Below, one piece after another: positions 7,456 through 16,738 of a stretch of 64,000 nucleotides of DNA. The translations under genes and the position numbers were made by a program. Position 1 is the stretch's first letter, and the number at the start of each line of letters is the position of its first letter. The DNA is from Asticcacaulis sp. (GTDB lineage Bacteria; Pseudomonadota; Alphaproteobacteria; Caulobacterales; Caulobacteraceae), in contig NZ_JAIXSV010000256.1 in the NCBI RefSeq assembly GCF_027484505.1, positions 58,156-122,155 on the forward strand, written 5' to 3'. Under the pieces are notes generated by a model. It did no database searches. It was not told where the DNA came from and saw only the letters and a program-made list of their open reading frames with translations.

Positions 7456-10329
7456 TTACGGCCGTTTCACCTTCACCGCATTGCCCGAATAGGCCACGCT
7501 GATGGCCGGGGCATCGAAGTCGGTCGTCTTGTCGCCCGCCTTCAGGAAGCGTACCTTGAAGGTCCGCGCCGCGACCATCTTGTCGTACTGGCCAGTGCGG
7601 GCCCCGATGGTCAGTTCGCCGGTTTTATCGTTATAGCTGAACGGGATACGGGTGAACTTGCCCTTCTCATAGCCATTCGACACGCCATCATCCTCATAGA
7701 GGCTGTAGCGGCCATCGGCACCCGTATAGACATTGATCGTCAGCGGGGCGTCGGGCTTTTCATCGACATACTGCATGACCGGGCCCATGGGCAGGATCGA
7801 CCCCGCCTTGACGAACAGCGGCAACTGATCGAGCGGCGCCGCGACGGTCTGGGTCTGACCGCCCTTCACCGTCTCGCCCGTATAGGCGTTGTACCAATTG
7901 GCACCCGCCGGGAAATAGACGCTGCGTGAGGTCGCCTGATACGTCGTAACCGGCGCGACGAGGATCGACTTGCCGAACATATAGGCGTCCTTGACGTCCT
8001 TACCCCTGGCATCCGTCGGGAAGTCCAGCGCAAAGCCGCGCATGATCGGAGCGGACTCGTAATGGGCGTCCGCGGCCGCCGAATAGATGTACGGCATCAG
8101 GCGGTAACGCAGCTCAAGGAACCACACCATATTGGCGCGCATGGGCGAACCCGGCGGTGAGATTTCGTGGATTTCGCGCTTCACGCCTTCGCCGTGCGAG
8201 CGGAACAGCGGCGAGAAGGCCCCGAACTGCCACCAGCGCTGGTTCAGCTCACGCCATTCCTTCAGGTCCTCAGCCGTACCTGTGCCACCGGCGGCGCGGT
8301 TTTCCTGAAGCCCGCCGACATCCTTGCCCTGAAAGCGCGTTTCCTGCGCATAGCCGCCGATGTCGTGCGTCCAGTTGGGCACGCCGGAGAAGCCGGTCTG
8401 CACACCCGCCGAAATCTGATCGTACAGATTGTCCCAGGTGCCGACGACATCCCCCGACCACAGGGCGGCGGCGTTGCGTTGCACGCCGGCAAAGCCCGAA
8501 CGGGTCAGGATGAACTGACGCTTGTCCGGCTGATCGGCCTTAAGCCCCTCATAGACGGCCTGAGAACTCATGGTCGAATAGGCGTTGTGGACCAGCGCGC
8601 CCGGCCCCATCTGGGTCGGGGTGATAAGCTCGGCAAATTCCTCCGGGCTGGTGTTGGAACGCACGTCCGGCTCGGTATTGTCCATCCACCAGGCGTCGAA
8701 GCCGTACTTGGCCAGACCTTCCTTCATCTGGCGGTAGTAGATGTCGCGCGCTTCCTGATTATAGGGCGAATAGTGGCTGTTGAGATAGCCCGGCCCCACC
8801 CAGTCCTTGGCCCCCAGCTCGACATTGCGGCGCCACATATAGCCCTTGGCGTCCAGCTCCTTATAGTTGTCGGTATTGGGATAGAACTTGCCCCAGATCG
8901 AGATCATGATGCGGGCGTTCTGCTTGTGCACCTCATCGACCAGCTTTTGCGGATCGGGGAAGCGAACGGGATCGAAGGTGTGGCTGCCCCACTGGTCTTC
9001 AGGCCAGTAGAACCAGTCCTGCACGATATTGTCAATCGGCCACTTGTTGTCGCGATAGGTCTTGAGCACCCCCAGAAGCTGATCCTGCGTCTCGTAGCGC
9101 TGGCGCGACTGCCAGAAGCCATAGGCCCACTTCGGCATCATCGGCGGCTTACCCGTCACGGTGTGATAGCCGGAAATGACGCCGTCGAGGCTGTCGGCGG
9201 AGATGAAATAATAGGTCAGGCCCGTGCCCGCCTCAGAGGTGAAGCGCAGCGAGTGCTTGTCGGCCGCCGGTTCCGGATTGGAATGGTGCAATGAGATCAG
9301 GCCGCCCGACGGCAGCCACTCGACGTGGAATTTGACCGGCTTGTTTTTGGCGAAGGTCTGCTCGAAATTATTGTACCAGGCGTTCCAGCCCATACGCCAG
9401 ATGCCGTGGTCGAAGATCGTCTTGCCATCGACCTTCATCGTCACATAGTCGGAGGCAAACAGGCGCATCTTGTGCACGCCCGGCGTGTCTGAGGTGGCCG
9501 AGCCTTCCCAGACGACCTTGACGGTTTTGCCCGTCGTCGCCGCCTTGCTCAGGGCCGGATCGGTCGGCCAGTGCTTATCGACATCGCTCAGGAACTGATA
9601 GCGGATGTCGGGCTCAACGCGCGTCAGGATCAGCTTGTCATCGACATAGTATTTGGCGGTCAGGCCTTTGGAGCCATCGAGCGCGGTCAGTTTCAGATCG
9701 CGGCTGGCCAGACCAAACCGCACCGGATTGCCAAAGCGCGTGACCGAATTGTTGTCCCACAACACGCCATAATTCTTGTCCGACACCACGAAGGGGATGC
9801 CGATATCCATATTATGCTGGCGCAGCTCGATGTCTTCGCCATTGAGGTTCATCTGGGCGTTCTGGTGCTGCCCCAGACCGTAGAAGGCCTCGGTCGTGCC
9901 GGGGTTGAACTGGGCGCTGGTGGCGACATAGGATTTACCCTCGACCGTCACCGGCGTGATGGCGCTCTTGACCTCTTTCAGGACCGGCTGGCCCTTGGCG
10001 TTGAAGAAGGTGATGCGCCCGGTCGTCAGGTCCACCTGCGCCGAGGCGGCAGCGGCCTTCACCGTGACACTTCCTTTGCCGTCGGTCACCGTGAACTTGC
10101 CTTCCGGCTTGGCTACCGCCATCAGCGACGGCAGTTGTTCGCGCGCCGGGTCATCGACGCCCACCACCTGAATGACCGAGTCGCTGATGACATTGAGGCG
10201 GATTTCCTTCGCGGTGCTGGTGTCCGGCTTGACCACAATGCCGGTATCGGTGCGGCTGTAGGTCCCGGCCAGCGCCGTGGAGGCCATCAGGGCGACGGCC
10301 AACGTCGAGGCGTAGATATAGGGTTTCAT
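7456..10329 (-). CDS. xyl31A: GH31 alpha-xylosidase with PA14 insert (Xyl31A-like)
   Basis: Secreted or periplasmic glycosidase predicted to remove non-reducing-end xylose side chains from xyloglucan oligosaccharides. A signal peptide spans residues 1-21 (LMASTALA). Next come the GH31 N-terminal beta-sandwich, an insert at about 223-370 with PA14 features (WEGSATSDTPGVHKMRLFAS, KVDGKTIFDHG), and then the catalytic barrel. D550 in WWMDNTEPD is the expected nucleophile and D627 in WSGDVVG the acid/base. Length (957) and the PA14 insert match Cellvibrio Xyl31A rather than plain alpha-glucosidases. It lies directly downstream of a GH35 gene also typical of xyloglucan loci. An alpha-glucosidase role is the main alternative. 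Confidence 0.87.
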   Translation of the reverse strand: MKPYIYASTLAVALMASTALAGTYSRTDTGIVVKPDTSTAKEIRLNVISDSVIQVVGVDDPAREQLPSLMAVAKPEGKFTVTDGKGSVTVKAAAASAQVDLTTGRITFFNAKGQPVLKEVKSAITPVTVEGKSYVATSAQFNPGTTEAFYGLGQHQNAQMNLNGEDIELRQHNMDIGIPFVVSDKNYGVLWDNNSVTRFGNPVRFGLASRDLKLTALDGSKGLTAKYYVDDKLILTRVEPDIRYQFLSDVDKHWPTDPALSKAATTGKTVKVVWEGSATSDTPGVHKMRLFASDYVTMKVDGKTIFDHGIWRMGWNAWYNNFEQTFAKNKPVKFHVEWLPSGGLISLHHSNPEPAADKHSLRFTSEAGTGLTYYFISADSLDGVISGYHTVTGKPPMMPKWAYGFWQSRQRYETQDQLLGVLKTYRDNKWPIDNIVQDWFYWPEDQWGSHTFDPVRFPDPQKLVDEVHKQNARIMISIWGKFYPNTDNYKELDAKGYMWRRNVELGAKDWVGPGYLNSHYSPYNQEARDIYYRQMKEGLAKYGFDAWWMDNTEPDVRSNTSPEEFAELITPTQMGPGALVHNAYSTMSSQAVYEGLKADQPDKRQFILTRSGFAGVQRNAAALWSGDVVGTWDNLYDQISAGVQTGFSGVPNWTHDIGGYAQETRFQGKDVGGLQENRAAGGTGTAEDLKEWRELNQRWWQFGAFSPLFRSHGEGVKREIHEISPPGSPMRANMVWFLELRYRLMPYIYSAAADAHYESAPIMRGFALDFPTDARGKDVKDAYMFGKSILVAPVTTYQATSRSVYFPAGANWYNAYTGETVKGGQTQTVAAPLDQLPLFVKAGSILPMGPVMQYVDEKPDAPLTINVYTGADGRYSLYEDDGVSNGYEKGKFTRIPFSYNDKTGELTIGARTGQYDKMVAARTFKVRFLKAGDKTTDFDAPAISVAYSGNAVKVKRP

Positions 10330-10349
10330 CTGTCTTCTCCCGAATATCT

Positions 10350-10402
10350 CTTCTCCCTTGAGGGAGAAGGTGGCGCGTCAGCGCCGGATGAGGGGGGCGT
10401 TC
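10350..10402. repeat. Intergenic two-hairpin repeat, copy 4
   Basis: Stem 1 is TTCTCCCT (10351-10358) with AGGGAGAA (10361-10368), and stem 2 is GGCGC (10372-10376) with GCGCC (10381-10385). The tail is GGATGAGGGGGG. A partner hairpin (CCTCTCT...AGAGAGG) follows at about 10433-10457. Both lie in the 138 bp between the GH35 and GH31 genes. Confidence 0.85.
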
Positions 10403-10467
10403 GGGACGGCCTGTGCGTCCCCCAAACCCCGGTCCTCTCTCTGTGTGAACGAGAGAGGGATTGATTA

Positions 10468-12129
10468 TCAATAGGTTGCCAGCTTGACCTTGAGCACCGC
10501 CGGCTGGCCGGTCAGGTTCAGGCCATAGTCGGTCTGATCGCCATTCCACACGAAATCGACGACCCACTGGCCGTTTTCAAAGTGCCCCTGTTCGACCGAA
10601 CGGAAGATCAGGTTCTTGCCCTTGTTTTTGGAGCCCAGCCCGAAATTCAGCCGGGCGTGGACGCCGGTGACCAGAAACTCATCTTCGGACAGCTGCGCTA
10701 CGACCACGCCGCCATTGGGCTTTTCACGCCCCGGCACCGGATCGATCTTGCCCAGCCACGTCCATTCGGTCAGGCCGAACTGCCACTCACCATAGAGCAC
10801 GTCGAGCTTCCACTTACCGCCAAGGTCGATGGATTGCGGTCTGCGGTCATCGGCCTCAGAGACACCCCAGACGGGGTTTTCATAGGCGATCTTCGCCCAG
10901 TCGCGCATCATCGGCGCAAACAGGGCGTACTTTTCCCGAAACGGTTTCAGGCCCTCCGGTGAGATGTCCTTGCCGCCCAGCGGGTAGTTGGTATAGCCCG
11001 TATAGTCGATGCCGAAGGGCGCAAAGCCGATGCCGCCGCGTCCGAAAACGCTGAAAATATAGCGGGCAAATTCGGTATCCGAACCGGTTTCCGGCACAAA
11101 CAGGGGGTTCTCGAACTTCGAATAAAGGCTCAGCGCCGCCTCGTAATTGGCCGAGTCGCGCTTATAGATATCGGGCGCGATAATATCGATGGCCGGGGCC
11201 GCCGCCTGATAGATGTCGATGACATTGTGGGTCGGCCCGCCCGACGAATAGGTCTCCGGCCCCACCTCGATCAGCGGCTCACGCAGCGCCGCATTGACGT
11301 ACATGGGCAGGTCATAGACCGCCCGACCGGCGGCCGCGATCTCATTGATATAGCTGGCGATATGCCAGGCGTGGAAATATTCGTCAGCATGCTTGCCGAA
11401 CACCTCGCCCCAGGTCCCGCCCTTGCTGATCCCCTTCTTTTTGAGCAGCGCCGGCGGCACCTGCCCTTTGAAGACCTTTTCGGCCTTGGGCGAATAGTCG
11501 CGCACGCTGCCATAGGTGCCGGACTCGTTCTGCGGCTGGATCATGATGACCGTATGCTGGTCGCCGTCGATCTTCTTCAGATGCGTCATCAGGGCGACAA
11601 AGGCCTTCTTGTCGGCCTCCAGCGTCGTGCGCTCCATCGGCGACAGGCAATAGGACATCGTCCCGTCTTTTTTGGTGATCCGCGGGAAGCGTTTGTTATC
11701 GAGCTTCACCCAGTCCGGCGTATAGTTGGGCGAGGTGTTTTTCCACGTCCCGAACCACAACAGCACCAGACGCATATTGTTCTGACGCGCCTGCTTCACC
11801 AACTCATCGACGTAAGAGAAGTCGAACTGGCCTTCCTTCGGCTCGATCTGCTCCCAGGCGACCGGAATTTCCAGCGTGTTGGCCTGAATATCCTTCAGCG
11901 CCGGCCACACCTTTGACAACTGCGCCACATAGTTGGACGAATTATTGGCCTGCGCCCCCAGAATGAGGTACGGCGCGCCATCGACCATCAGCGCCGCCTT
12001 GCCGTTCTTCTTGACCACCTGCGGCAGCGGCTTGTTTTGCGCCAGCGCCTGCGTGACGGGCACAAGGCACATGGCGGCACCGAACACGGCGACAGACATC
12101 AACAAACGGCGCGATACTCTTAGACCCAT
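10468..12129 (-). CDS. bgl35A: GH35 beta-galactosidase with DUF5597 C-terminal region (Bgl35A-like)
   Basis: Predicted exo-beta-galactosidase that trims galactose from xyloglucan oligosaccharides before the neighbouring alpha-xylosidase acts. The signal peptide ends at about residue 31 (VTQALA). The barrel holds E202 in QPQNESG (acid/base) and E347 in FVPETGSD (nucleophile), spaced as in Cellvibrio Bgl35A. The C-terminal third fits DUF5597. ATG 12129 is preferred over 12162 because AGGGGAG lies 6 bp upstream and it gives a normal signal peptide. It is the promoter-proximal gene of the pair and faces a GntR-type regulator across a 479-bp control region. Confidence 0.85.
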   Translation of the reverse strand: MGLRVSRRLLMSVAVFGAAMCLVPVTQALAQNKPLPQVVKKNGKAALMVDGAPYLILGAQANNSSNYVAQLSKVWPALKDIQANTLEIPVAWEQIEPKEGQFDFSYVDELVKQARQNNMRLVLLWFGTWKNTSPNYTPDWVKLDNKRFPRITKKDGTMSYCLSPMERTTLEADKKAFVALMTHLKKIDGDQHTVIMIQPQNESGTYGSVRDYSPKAEKVFKGQVPPALLKKKGISKGGTWGEVFGKHADEYFHAWHIASYINEIAAAGRAVYDLPMYVNAALREPLIEVGPETYSSGGPTHNVIDIYQAAAPAIDIIAPDIYKRDSANYEAALSLYSKFENPLFVPETGSDTEFARYIFSVFGRGGIGFAPFGIDYTGYTNYPLGGKDISPEGLKPFREKYALFAPMMRDWAKIAYENPVWGVSEADDRRPQSIDLGGKWKLDVLYGEWQFGLTEWTWLGKIDPVPGREKPNGGVVVAQLSEDEFLVTGVHARLNFGLGSKNKGKNLIFRSVEQGHFENGQWVVDFVWNGDQTDYGLNLTGQPAVLKVKLATY

Positions 12130-12346
12130 GCACGGCTCCCCTGACTGACCGATGCGACGCACCGGCGCTTATGACGGACACACGGTCCGCGTCTGAACTT
12201 CGCTTGAGGGATTAAACAGCCGCCCGCCTTTTTTAGACGGTGCGTCTGCACCGCACTGTTCCCTCGCAACCGACACCGCTCCTGAAAAGGCGGCATTTTT
12301 TATTATACAATTGTCTTAATCATCCTCGCTTTAGGGCGCAAGGTCA

Positions 12347-12368
12347 AAAATGATAACGCTATCATTTT
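12347..12368. promoter_or_regulatory. Palindromic operator, LacI-like
   Basis: AAAATGATA-acgc-TATCATTTT is a perfect 9-bp inverted repeat around a CG-containing centre, the general form of LacI-family operators. It lies about 220 bp upstream of bgl35A. The local regulator is GntR/FCD type, so the true binding protein may be encoded elsewhere. Confidence 0.6.
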
Positions 12369-12501
12369 CAATCGTTTTCACATCGACTTGTCGTGTGGAT
12401 GATCGTCCCTGAGGTCTTATTTGTCATTTAAGCTGGACAAGCGGCGGAAATATCGGTGATTACTCATCTTATAACAAGACTCAGACATGCCTACAGGCAG
12501 C

Positions 12502-12602
12502 TTAGAGCGTACTTCGTTCTGATAGAATCGAAACGACGCTCTAAATTTTTGGTTTAACGCGCTTTTTTGCCCGAAAAGTGCGTCACACGTTTCGGAAAGC
12601 GC
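12502..12602. repeat. Double-hairpin alphaproteobacterial-style repeat abutting the GntR start
   Basis: Hairpin 1 has arms TTAGAGCGT (12502-12510) and ACGCTCTAA (12536-12544). Hairpin 2 has GCGCTTT (12559-12565) with AAAGCGC (12596-12602) and, inside, CCGAAA (12571-12576) with TTTCGG (12590-12595). The CGCTCTAA end motif recurs at 12600-12607, directly before the ATG at 12609. Similar TTAGAGC-bounded repeats are common between genes in alphaproteobacteria (from memory). Confidence 0.75.
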
Positions 12603-12608
12603 TCTAAT

Positions 12609-13316
12609 ATGCGTACGCAGCACGGCGTCAGCCTCACCTATGGACTTCTGGAAACCCTCGGCCAATCGATTGTTTCCGGCCATTACGACGGCCGCGGTTT
12701 TCCGACCGAGGCTGAACTGTGCCAGCAGTTTTCGGCCAGCCGCACCGTCGCGCGTGAGGCGGTGAAGATGCTGACGGCCAAGGGCCTCCTGAGCGCCCGC
12801 CCGCGTCAGGGCACCAAGGTCGAACCGGTCAGCCGCTGGAACCTGCTCGATCCGGATGTCACCCGCTGGCTGATGGAACGCCCCTTCTCCAACACCATCT
12901 ACCGCGAATTTACCGAGGTGCGTCTGGCCATTGAACCCGTGGCCGCCGCCCTGGCCGCCCAGAATGCCGACCGTAAGGACATCAAGGCCATCCGCGACGG
13001 CCTGAACGGGATGCGCGACAATACCGCCGACCACGACCAGGCGCTTCAGGCCGATATCGAATTCCACGTCGCCATTCTGCGCGCGTCGGGCAACCCCTTC
13101 TTCTGGCAGTTGCGTGAACTGATCAATACCGCCCTGCGCCTGTCGATCAGCGTCACCAACAAGATTTCCGGCCACACCGCTTCGATCCCGGCGCACGAAG
13201 CCGTGCTGATTGCCATTGAAAAAGGCGACGCCGACGGCGCGCTGCACACCATGCGCGCCATCCTGCTGGAATCGCTGGAACTGATTAAAACCTACGATCC
13301 GGCGGTGGGCGAATAG
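12609..13316 (+). CDS. GntR family transcriptional regulator, FCD (FadR-like) subfamily
   Basis: DNA-binding repressor or activator that senses a small carboxylate or sugar acid through its FCD domain. The winged helix-turn-helix covers residues 8-75 (FPTEAELCQQFSASRTVAREAVKML, KGLLSARPRQGTKV). The FCD helical domain follows, with metal/ligand residues in DIEFHVAILRASGNPFF and HEAVLIAIEKGD. ATG 12609 gives the normal N terminus. A longer frame from 12567 would be read from inside the hairpin repeat and adds nothing conserved. The divergent position suggests control of the bgl35A-xyl31A pair. The only Shine-Dalgarno-like bases (GGAAAG) lie within the stem of the preceding hairpin. Confidence 0.88.
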   Translation: MRTQHGVSLTYGLLETLGQSIVSGHYDGRGFPTEAELCQQFSASRTVAREAVKMLTAKGLLSARPRQGTKVEPVSRWNLLDPDVTRWLMERPFSNTIYREFTEVRLAIEPVAAALAAQNADRKDIKAIRDGLNGMRDNTADHDQALQADIEFHVAILRASGNPFFWQLRELINTALRLSISVTNKISGHTASIPAHEAVLIAIEKGDADGALHTMRAILLESLELIKTYDPAVGE

Positions 13317-13317
13317 G

Positions 13318-13344
13318 CAGGGGCACGGCCCATGCACCCGTTAG
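13318..13344 (+). terminator. 3'-end hairpin family, copy after the GntR gene
   Basis: CAGGGG-cacgg-CCCATG followed by CACCCGTTAG begins two bases after the GntR stop codon. The same layout, with a CACGG loop and a CACCCG tail, recurs after ychF, and relatives lie at the ends of the glycosyltransferase gene and ccrM. There is no T-tract. Confidence 0.5.
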
Positions 13345-13374
13345 TGGGCGCATGTGAGTAGGCCCGCCTTTTTC

Positions 13375-13409
13375 TTACACCTCCCCGCACGGTGTGCAGG
13401 GAGGTGTAA
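13375..13409. terminator. Bidirectional hairpin between converging GntR and cckA genes
   Basis: TTACACCTCCC (13375-13385) pairs perfectly with GGGAGGTGTAA (13399-13409), with an inner GCAC/GTGC stem. It lies between two convergent genes and can form on either RNA strand. A short T-rich stretch (TTTTTCTTACAC) is on its left. Confidence 0.7.
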
Positions 13410-13447
13410 AACAGAAGGGCGTTTCATGGGTCTTATCAGCGCCAAAC

Positions 13448-15601
13448 TCACGCCGCCAGTTGCGCCTTGACCCGTTCGGCCAGAGTCTTGATATCCAGCG
13501 GCTTGGGCAGGAAGGACACGCCCACCTCGTCTTCCAGAAGGTCCGAGAACTCGGCTTCGGCATAGCCCGAAATGAACATCACCGGCACATTGCCAAGGAA
13601 GGGTCGCGCCTTTTTGAGCATGGACGGCCCGTCCAGACCCGGCATGATGACGTCGGAAATCAGCAGGTCGAACTTGTCACCGCTCTGGATGATGTCGAGC
13701 GCCTCTTCACCGTCCGAGGCCTCGGTGACCTCATAACCGCGCTGACGCAGCAAACGGGCGGCGATGCCGCGCACGATCTCTTCGTCCTCGACAAACAGGA
13801 TTCGTCCGGCACCCGACATGTCCTTCGGCGTGACCTTGGGCGGAGACGCTGGCGCCGCTTCGACCTTCGGCGTGTCGGGCTTAGCCACGTGCACCTTGAT
13901 CGGTAGGAAGATTTTGAAGGTCGCCCCGTGCCCCTCAGCAGGGGCCACCACCGAGGTGATGGCGATATGGCCATCGGCCTGATTGACAATACCATAGACG
14001 GTGGCCAGCCCCAGTCCCGTCCCCTCACCCAGCGGCTTGGTGGTGAAAAACGGCTCGAAGACCTTAGTCATGATCTCCGGCGGGATGCCGGGACCATTGT
14101 CCGACACCTCGATCAGCGCCGCGCCCTGCGCCGGGGCGTCGGCCCAGCCCTGCGCCACGGCTTCGGATTGAGTCAGCGCCGCCGAACGGATTTTAACGCG
14201 CCCGCCGCCGGAGGCGTGCACCGCATCGCGCGCATTGACGACAAGGTTCATCACTGCCATCTCCATCTGGCCCTTGTCGGCGTGGATGTCGGGCAGGTCA
14301 CGGCCATATTCGGTTTCGAGCTTCACATCCTCGCGCATCAGACGGCGCAGAAGCACCTCGGATTCGGAGATCAACTCACCCAGATTGAGCGTGACGCGCT
14401 TGACCGTCTGCTTGCGCGAAAAGGCCAGCAGCTTGCGCACCAGATCCTCGGCGCGCGTCGAAATCTGACGGATTTCGTTCAGCCCACCATAGGAGGGATC
14501 ACCCAGCGGGTGATTGTGCAAAAGGTCTTCGACGCGCAGCTTGAGGCCGGTCAAAAGGTTGTTGAGATCGTGCGCCACGCCGCCGGCGAACTGCCCGATG
14601 GCCTGCATCTTCTGCACCTGCGCCAGAGACTGCTCCAGTTGCTTTTGTTCGCTGATGTCGAACAGGTAAAGCATAAAGCCGCCCGGCGTATGGGCCAGAC
14701 GCACCTGTAGCGGCAGGTCCTTGTTCGACAGCAGCTTGACCTCAAAGGCGGTCTTTTTGGCGTCGAGCTTGGCCTGCGCCTCTTCGCGCGAGGCGGCGTC
14801 GATCAGGTCGCCCCATACCCTGCCCGTCAAATCCGCCGCTGAGCCGCCCATGAGGCGCGTAAACACCGGATTGACGCGGGTAATTTTCGCCGTCAGCAGG
14901 GTGTCGCCTTCCAGCAAGGCCTGACCAAAGGGCGCATCCGACCCGTCAAAGGCCGGGGCCACAGAGGGTTGCGCCACAACGGCTTCCGCCTCTTCCGCAG
15001 CGTCCATGCTCTCGGCAACCGGCAGTTCATGGTTAAGCAAAAGCCCCGTGCCCAGCACGCCCTGCGAGGCGGCACGCACCAGCACGCGCTCATCGCCCAG
15101 ACGCGACAGCAGCATTTCAAAATCAAAGCTGCCCAGCCGCACCAGAGCGCGGCTATGGCCCTGCGCACGGGCTTCGCGCATGGCGACGAACAGGGCAGCG
15201 CTCCCCTCTCCGGCCGGCAGACGCTTTTCATTGCCACCCGCATCGCGCCAGGCGGGGTTGGTGGCGCTCAGGCGGCCGTCAAAACTGGCGATCGCCGCCG
15301 GTTCGGCCAGCGCTTCGACCAGAGCGGTGACGCCCGGCCCTTGTGCTCCCGTGTCATCGTCTTGGCCAAAGGCGAACAGCGCCACCGACACCACCGCCCC
15401 CATCACGATCACAAGGATGGTCAGTACCACGCCCACCGGCAGTTCCCCCGCAATGAACCAGAAGGCGGCGCAGGCGCAAACCACGATGATCCCCACCACC
15501 GTCAGGGCGAGAGGCGAGGCAAAGTCGCGCAACCGCTCCGGCAGGTTTTTGGGCGCGGCATTGGGCGTATGAGCCGATGTTTGGGCGGGCGACGAAGACA
15601 A
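13448..15601 (-). CDS. cckA: Cell-cycle hybrid histidine kinase/phosphatase CckA
   Basis: Membrane kinase that phosphorylates ChpT and through it CtrA and CpdR to time the cell cycle. The 717-residue protein has two N-terminal membrane helices (about 32-52 and 55-78) and PAS-like sensory regions at about 95-315. The dimerisation/phosphoacceptor helix has H344 ([11 protein letters not shown]). The ATPase domain has N456 (VVNARDA), DNGPGIP and [14 protein letters not shown] receiver domain has VEDEE at 604-608 and phosphoacceptor D650. Domain order and length match Caulobacter CckA, as does its position next to flhB-fliR-fliQ. Three GANTC sites (15624, 15651, 15674) lie just upstream, so transcription may respond to CcrM methylation. 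Confidence 0.93.
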   Translation of the reverse strand: MSSSPAQTSAHTPNAAPKNLPERLRDFASPLALTVVGIIVVCACAAFWFIAGELPVGVVLTILVIVMGAVVSVALFAFGQDDDTGAQGPGVTALVEALAEPAAIASFDGRLSATNPAWRDAGGNEKRLPAGEGSAALFVAMREARAQGHSRALVRLGSFDFEMLLSRLGDERVLVRAASQGVLGTGLLLNHELPVAESMDAAEEAEAVVAQPSVAPAFDGSDAPFGQALLEGDTLLTAKITRVNPVFTRLMGGSAADLTGRVWGDLIDAASREEAQAKLDAKKTAFEVKLLSNKDLPLQVRLAHTPGGFMLYLFDISEQKQLEQSLAQVQKMQAIGQFAGGVAHDLNNLLTGLKLRVEDLLHNHPLGDPSYGGLNEIRQISTRAEDLVRKLLAFSRKQTVKRVTLNLGELISESEVLLRRLMREDVKLETEYGRDLPDIHADKGQMEMAVMNLVVNARDAVHASGGGRVKIRSAALTQSEAVAQGWADAPAQGAALIEVSDNGPGIPPEIMTKVFEPFFTTKPLGEGTGLGLATVYGIVNQADGHIAITSVVAPAEGHGATFKIFLPIKVHVAKPDTPKVEAAPASPPKVTPKDMSGAGRILFVEDEEIVRGIAARLLRQRGYEVTEASDGEEALDIIQSGDKFDLLISDVIMPGLDGPSMLKKARPFLGNVPVMFISGYAEAEFSDLLEDEVGVSFLPKPLDIKTLAERVKAQLAA

Positions 15602-15670
15602 GGCGAAAACCTCTCACCAAAACGAATCGCCAGAGTTTAACCTAATTTGCGAATCCTGCCCGGATTTCAC

Positions 15671-16738
15671 TCAGAATCCTCGCCGCTTGCGCACCATGAC
15701 GAAGGAGATGATCTTGGCCACGGCCTGAAAATGCGTTTCCGGGATGATCTCATCGACGTCAATCGCCGCATAAAGGGCCCGCGCCAGCGGCGGGTCTTCG
15801 ACAATGGCGATATCGTGTTCGCCCGCCACTTCGCGGATTTTCAGGGCCAGCGTATCCACCCCTTTGGCCACGCACAGCGGCGCGGGCGTTTCCTCATCAT
15901 AGCGCAAGGCCACGGCGTTGTGGGTCGGGTTGGTGATCACCACCGTCGCCTTGGGGACATTGGCCATCATGCGCTGACGCGACTTTTCCATGCGGATCTG
16001 CTTCAGGCGGCCCTTGACGTGCGGGTCGCCTTCGGTCTGCTTGTATTCGTCCTTGACCTCGGTCTTGGTCATCTTCATGCGTTGCGAAAATCGGAACTTC
16101 TGGATGAAGTAGTCCGCCCCGCCTTCCAGCAGCATGAACAGGCACACCGCCACGGCCAGCGAGAAAAACACCTCCTTGGCATAGGGCAGCACCATCAGCG
16201 GCGACGCGCCGGCCAGACCCGCCACATCGACCGCCCGCCCCTTAAGGATCATCCAGGTAATCACACCCACGGCGATCAGCTTGATCACCGTCTTGGCGAA
16301 CTGGATCAGGGCATCAACACCAAACAGGCGCTTGAAACCCGCCATGGGGTTGAGCTTGGAAAAGTCGGGCTTGAGCTTTTCGGTGCTGAACATCAGGCCG
16401 GTCTGGGCCAGACTGCCTATGGCACCGGCAGTACCCGCCACCAGCAGGATCAGGGCAATGATGGGCAGGACCTGCCCCATCAGGTGGTTGGCGATGGTCA
16501 GCCCGCCATCCCCCATCAGCGAGTCGCGCAACAGGTGCGGCGCGGCCACAAATACCCGCAACGTCTCGGTCAGCGACAGGGCGATCTTGTCGCCATAGAG
16601 CATGACCAGCGCGCACGCCGCGATCAGCGACAGGGCCTGAGGGACGTCGGCGGATTTGGCGACGTCGCCCTTTTTTCGCGCCTCTTCGAGTTTTCGGGCC
16701 GAGGCCTCTTCTGTCTTGTCTTCGCCCTCGTCGGCCAC
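15671..16738 (-). CDS. flhB: Flagellar type III export switch protein FlhB
   Basis: Inner-membrane component of the flagellar export gate that switches substrate class from rod/hook to filament. The 355-residue protein has four membrane helices between about residues 35 and 210. Its cytoplasmic domain carries the autocleavage motif N270-P-T-H in VVITNPTHNAVALRY. Its start codon follows directly on the fliR stop (0-bp gap), so fliQ-fliR-flhB form one operon reading towards cckA. Confidence 0.95.
   Translation of the reverse strand: MADEGEDKTEEASARKLEEARKKGDVAKSADVPQALSLIAACALVMLYGDKIALSLTETLRVFVAAPHLLRDSLMGDGGLTIANHLMGQVLPIIALILLVAGTAGAIGSLAQTGLMFSTEKLKPDFSKLNPMAGFKRLFGVDALIQFAKTVIKLIAVGVITWMILKGRAVDVAGLAGASPLMVLPYAKEVFFSLAVAVCLFMLLEGGADYFIQKFRFSQRMKMTKTEVKDEYKQTEGDPHVKGRLKQIRMEKSRQRMMANVPKATVVITNPTHNAVALRYDEETPAPLCVAKGVDTLALKIREVAGEHDIAIVEDPPLARALYAAIDVDEIIPETHFQAVAKIISFVMVRKRRGF

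Larger units (their letters stand above)
12130..12608. other. 479-bp divergent control region between bgl35A and the GntR gene
   Basis: No protein gene is supported here. The segment contains an AT-rich block at about 12297-12370 with ACAATTGT (12307-12314), the 22-bp operator palindrome at 12347-12368, and the double-hairpin repeat at 12502-12602 that ends at the GntR start. The bgl35A promoter is presumably within the AT-rich block, but I cannot assign -35/-10 elements with confidence. Confidence 0.6.
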
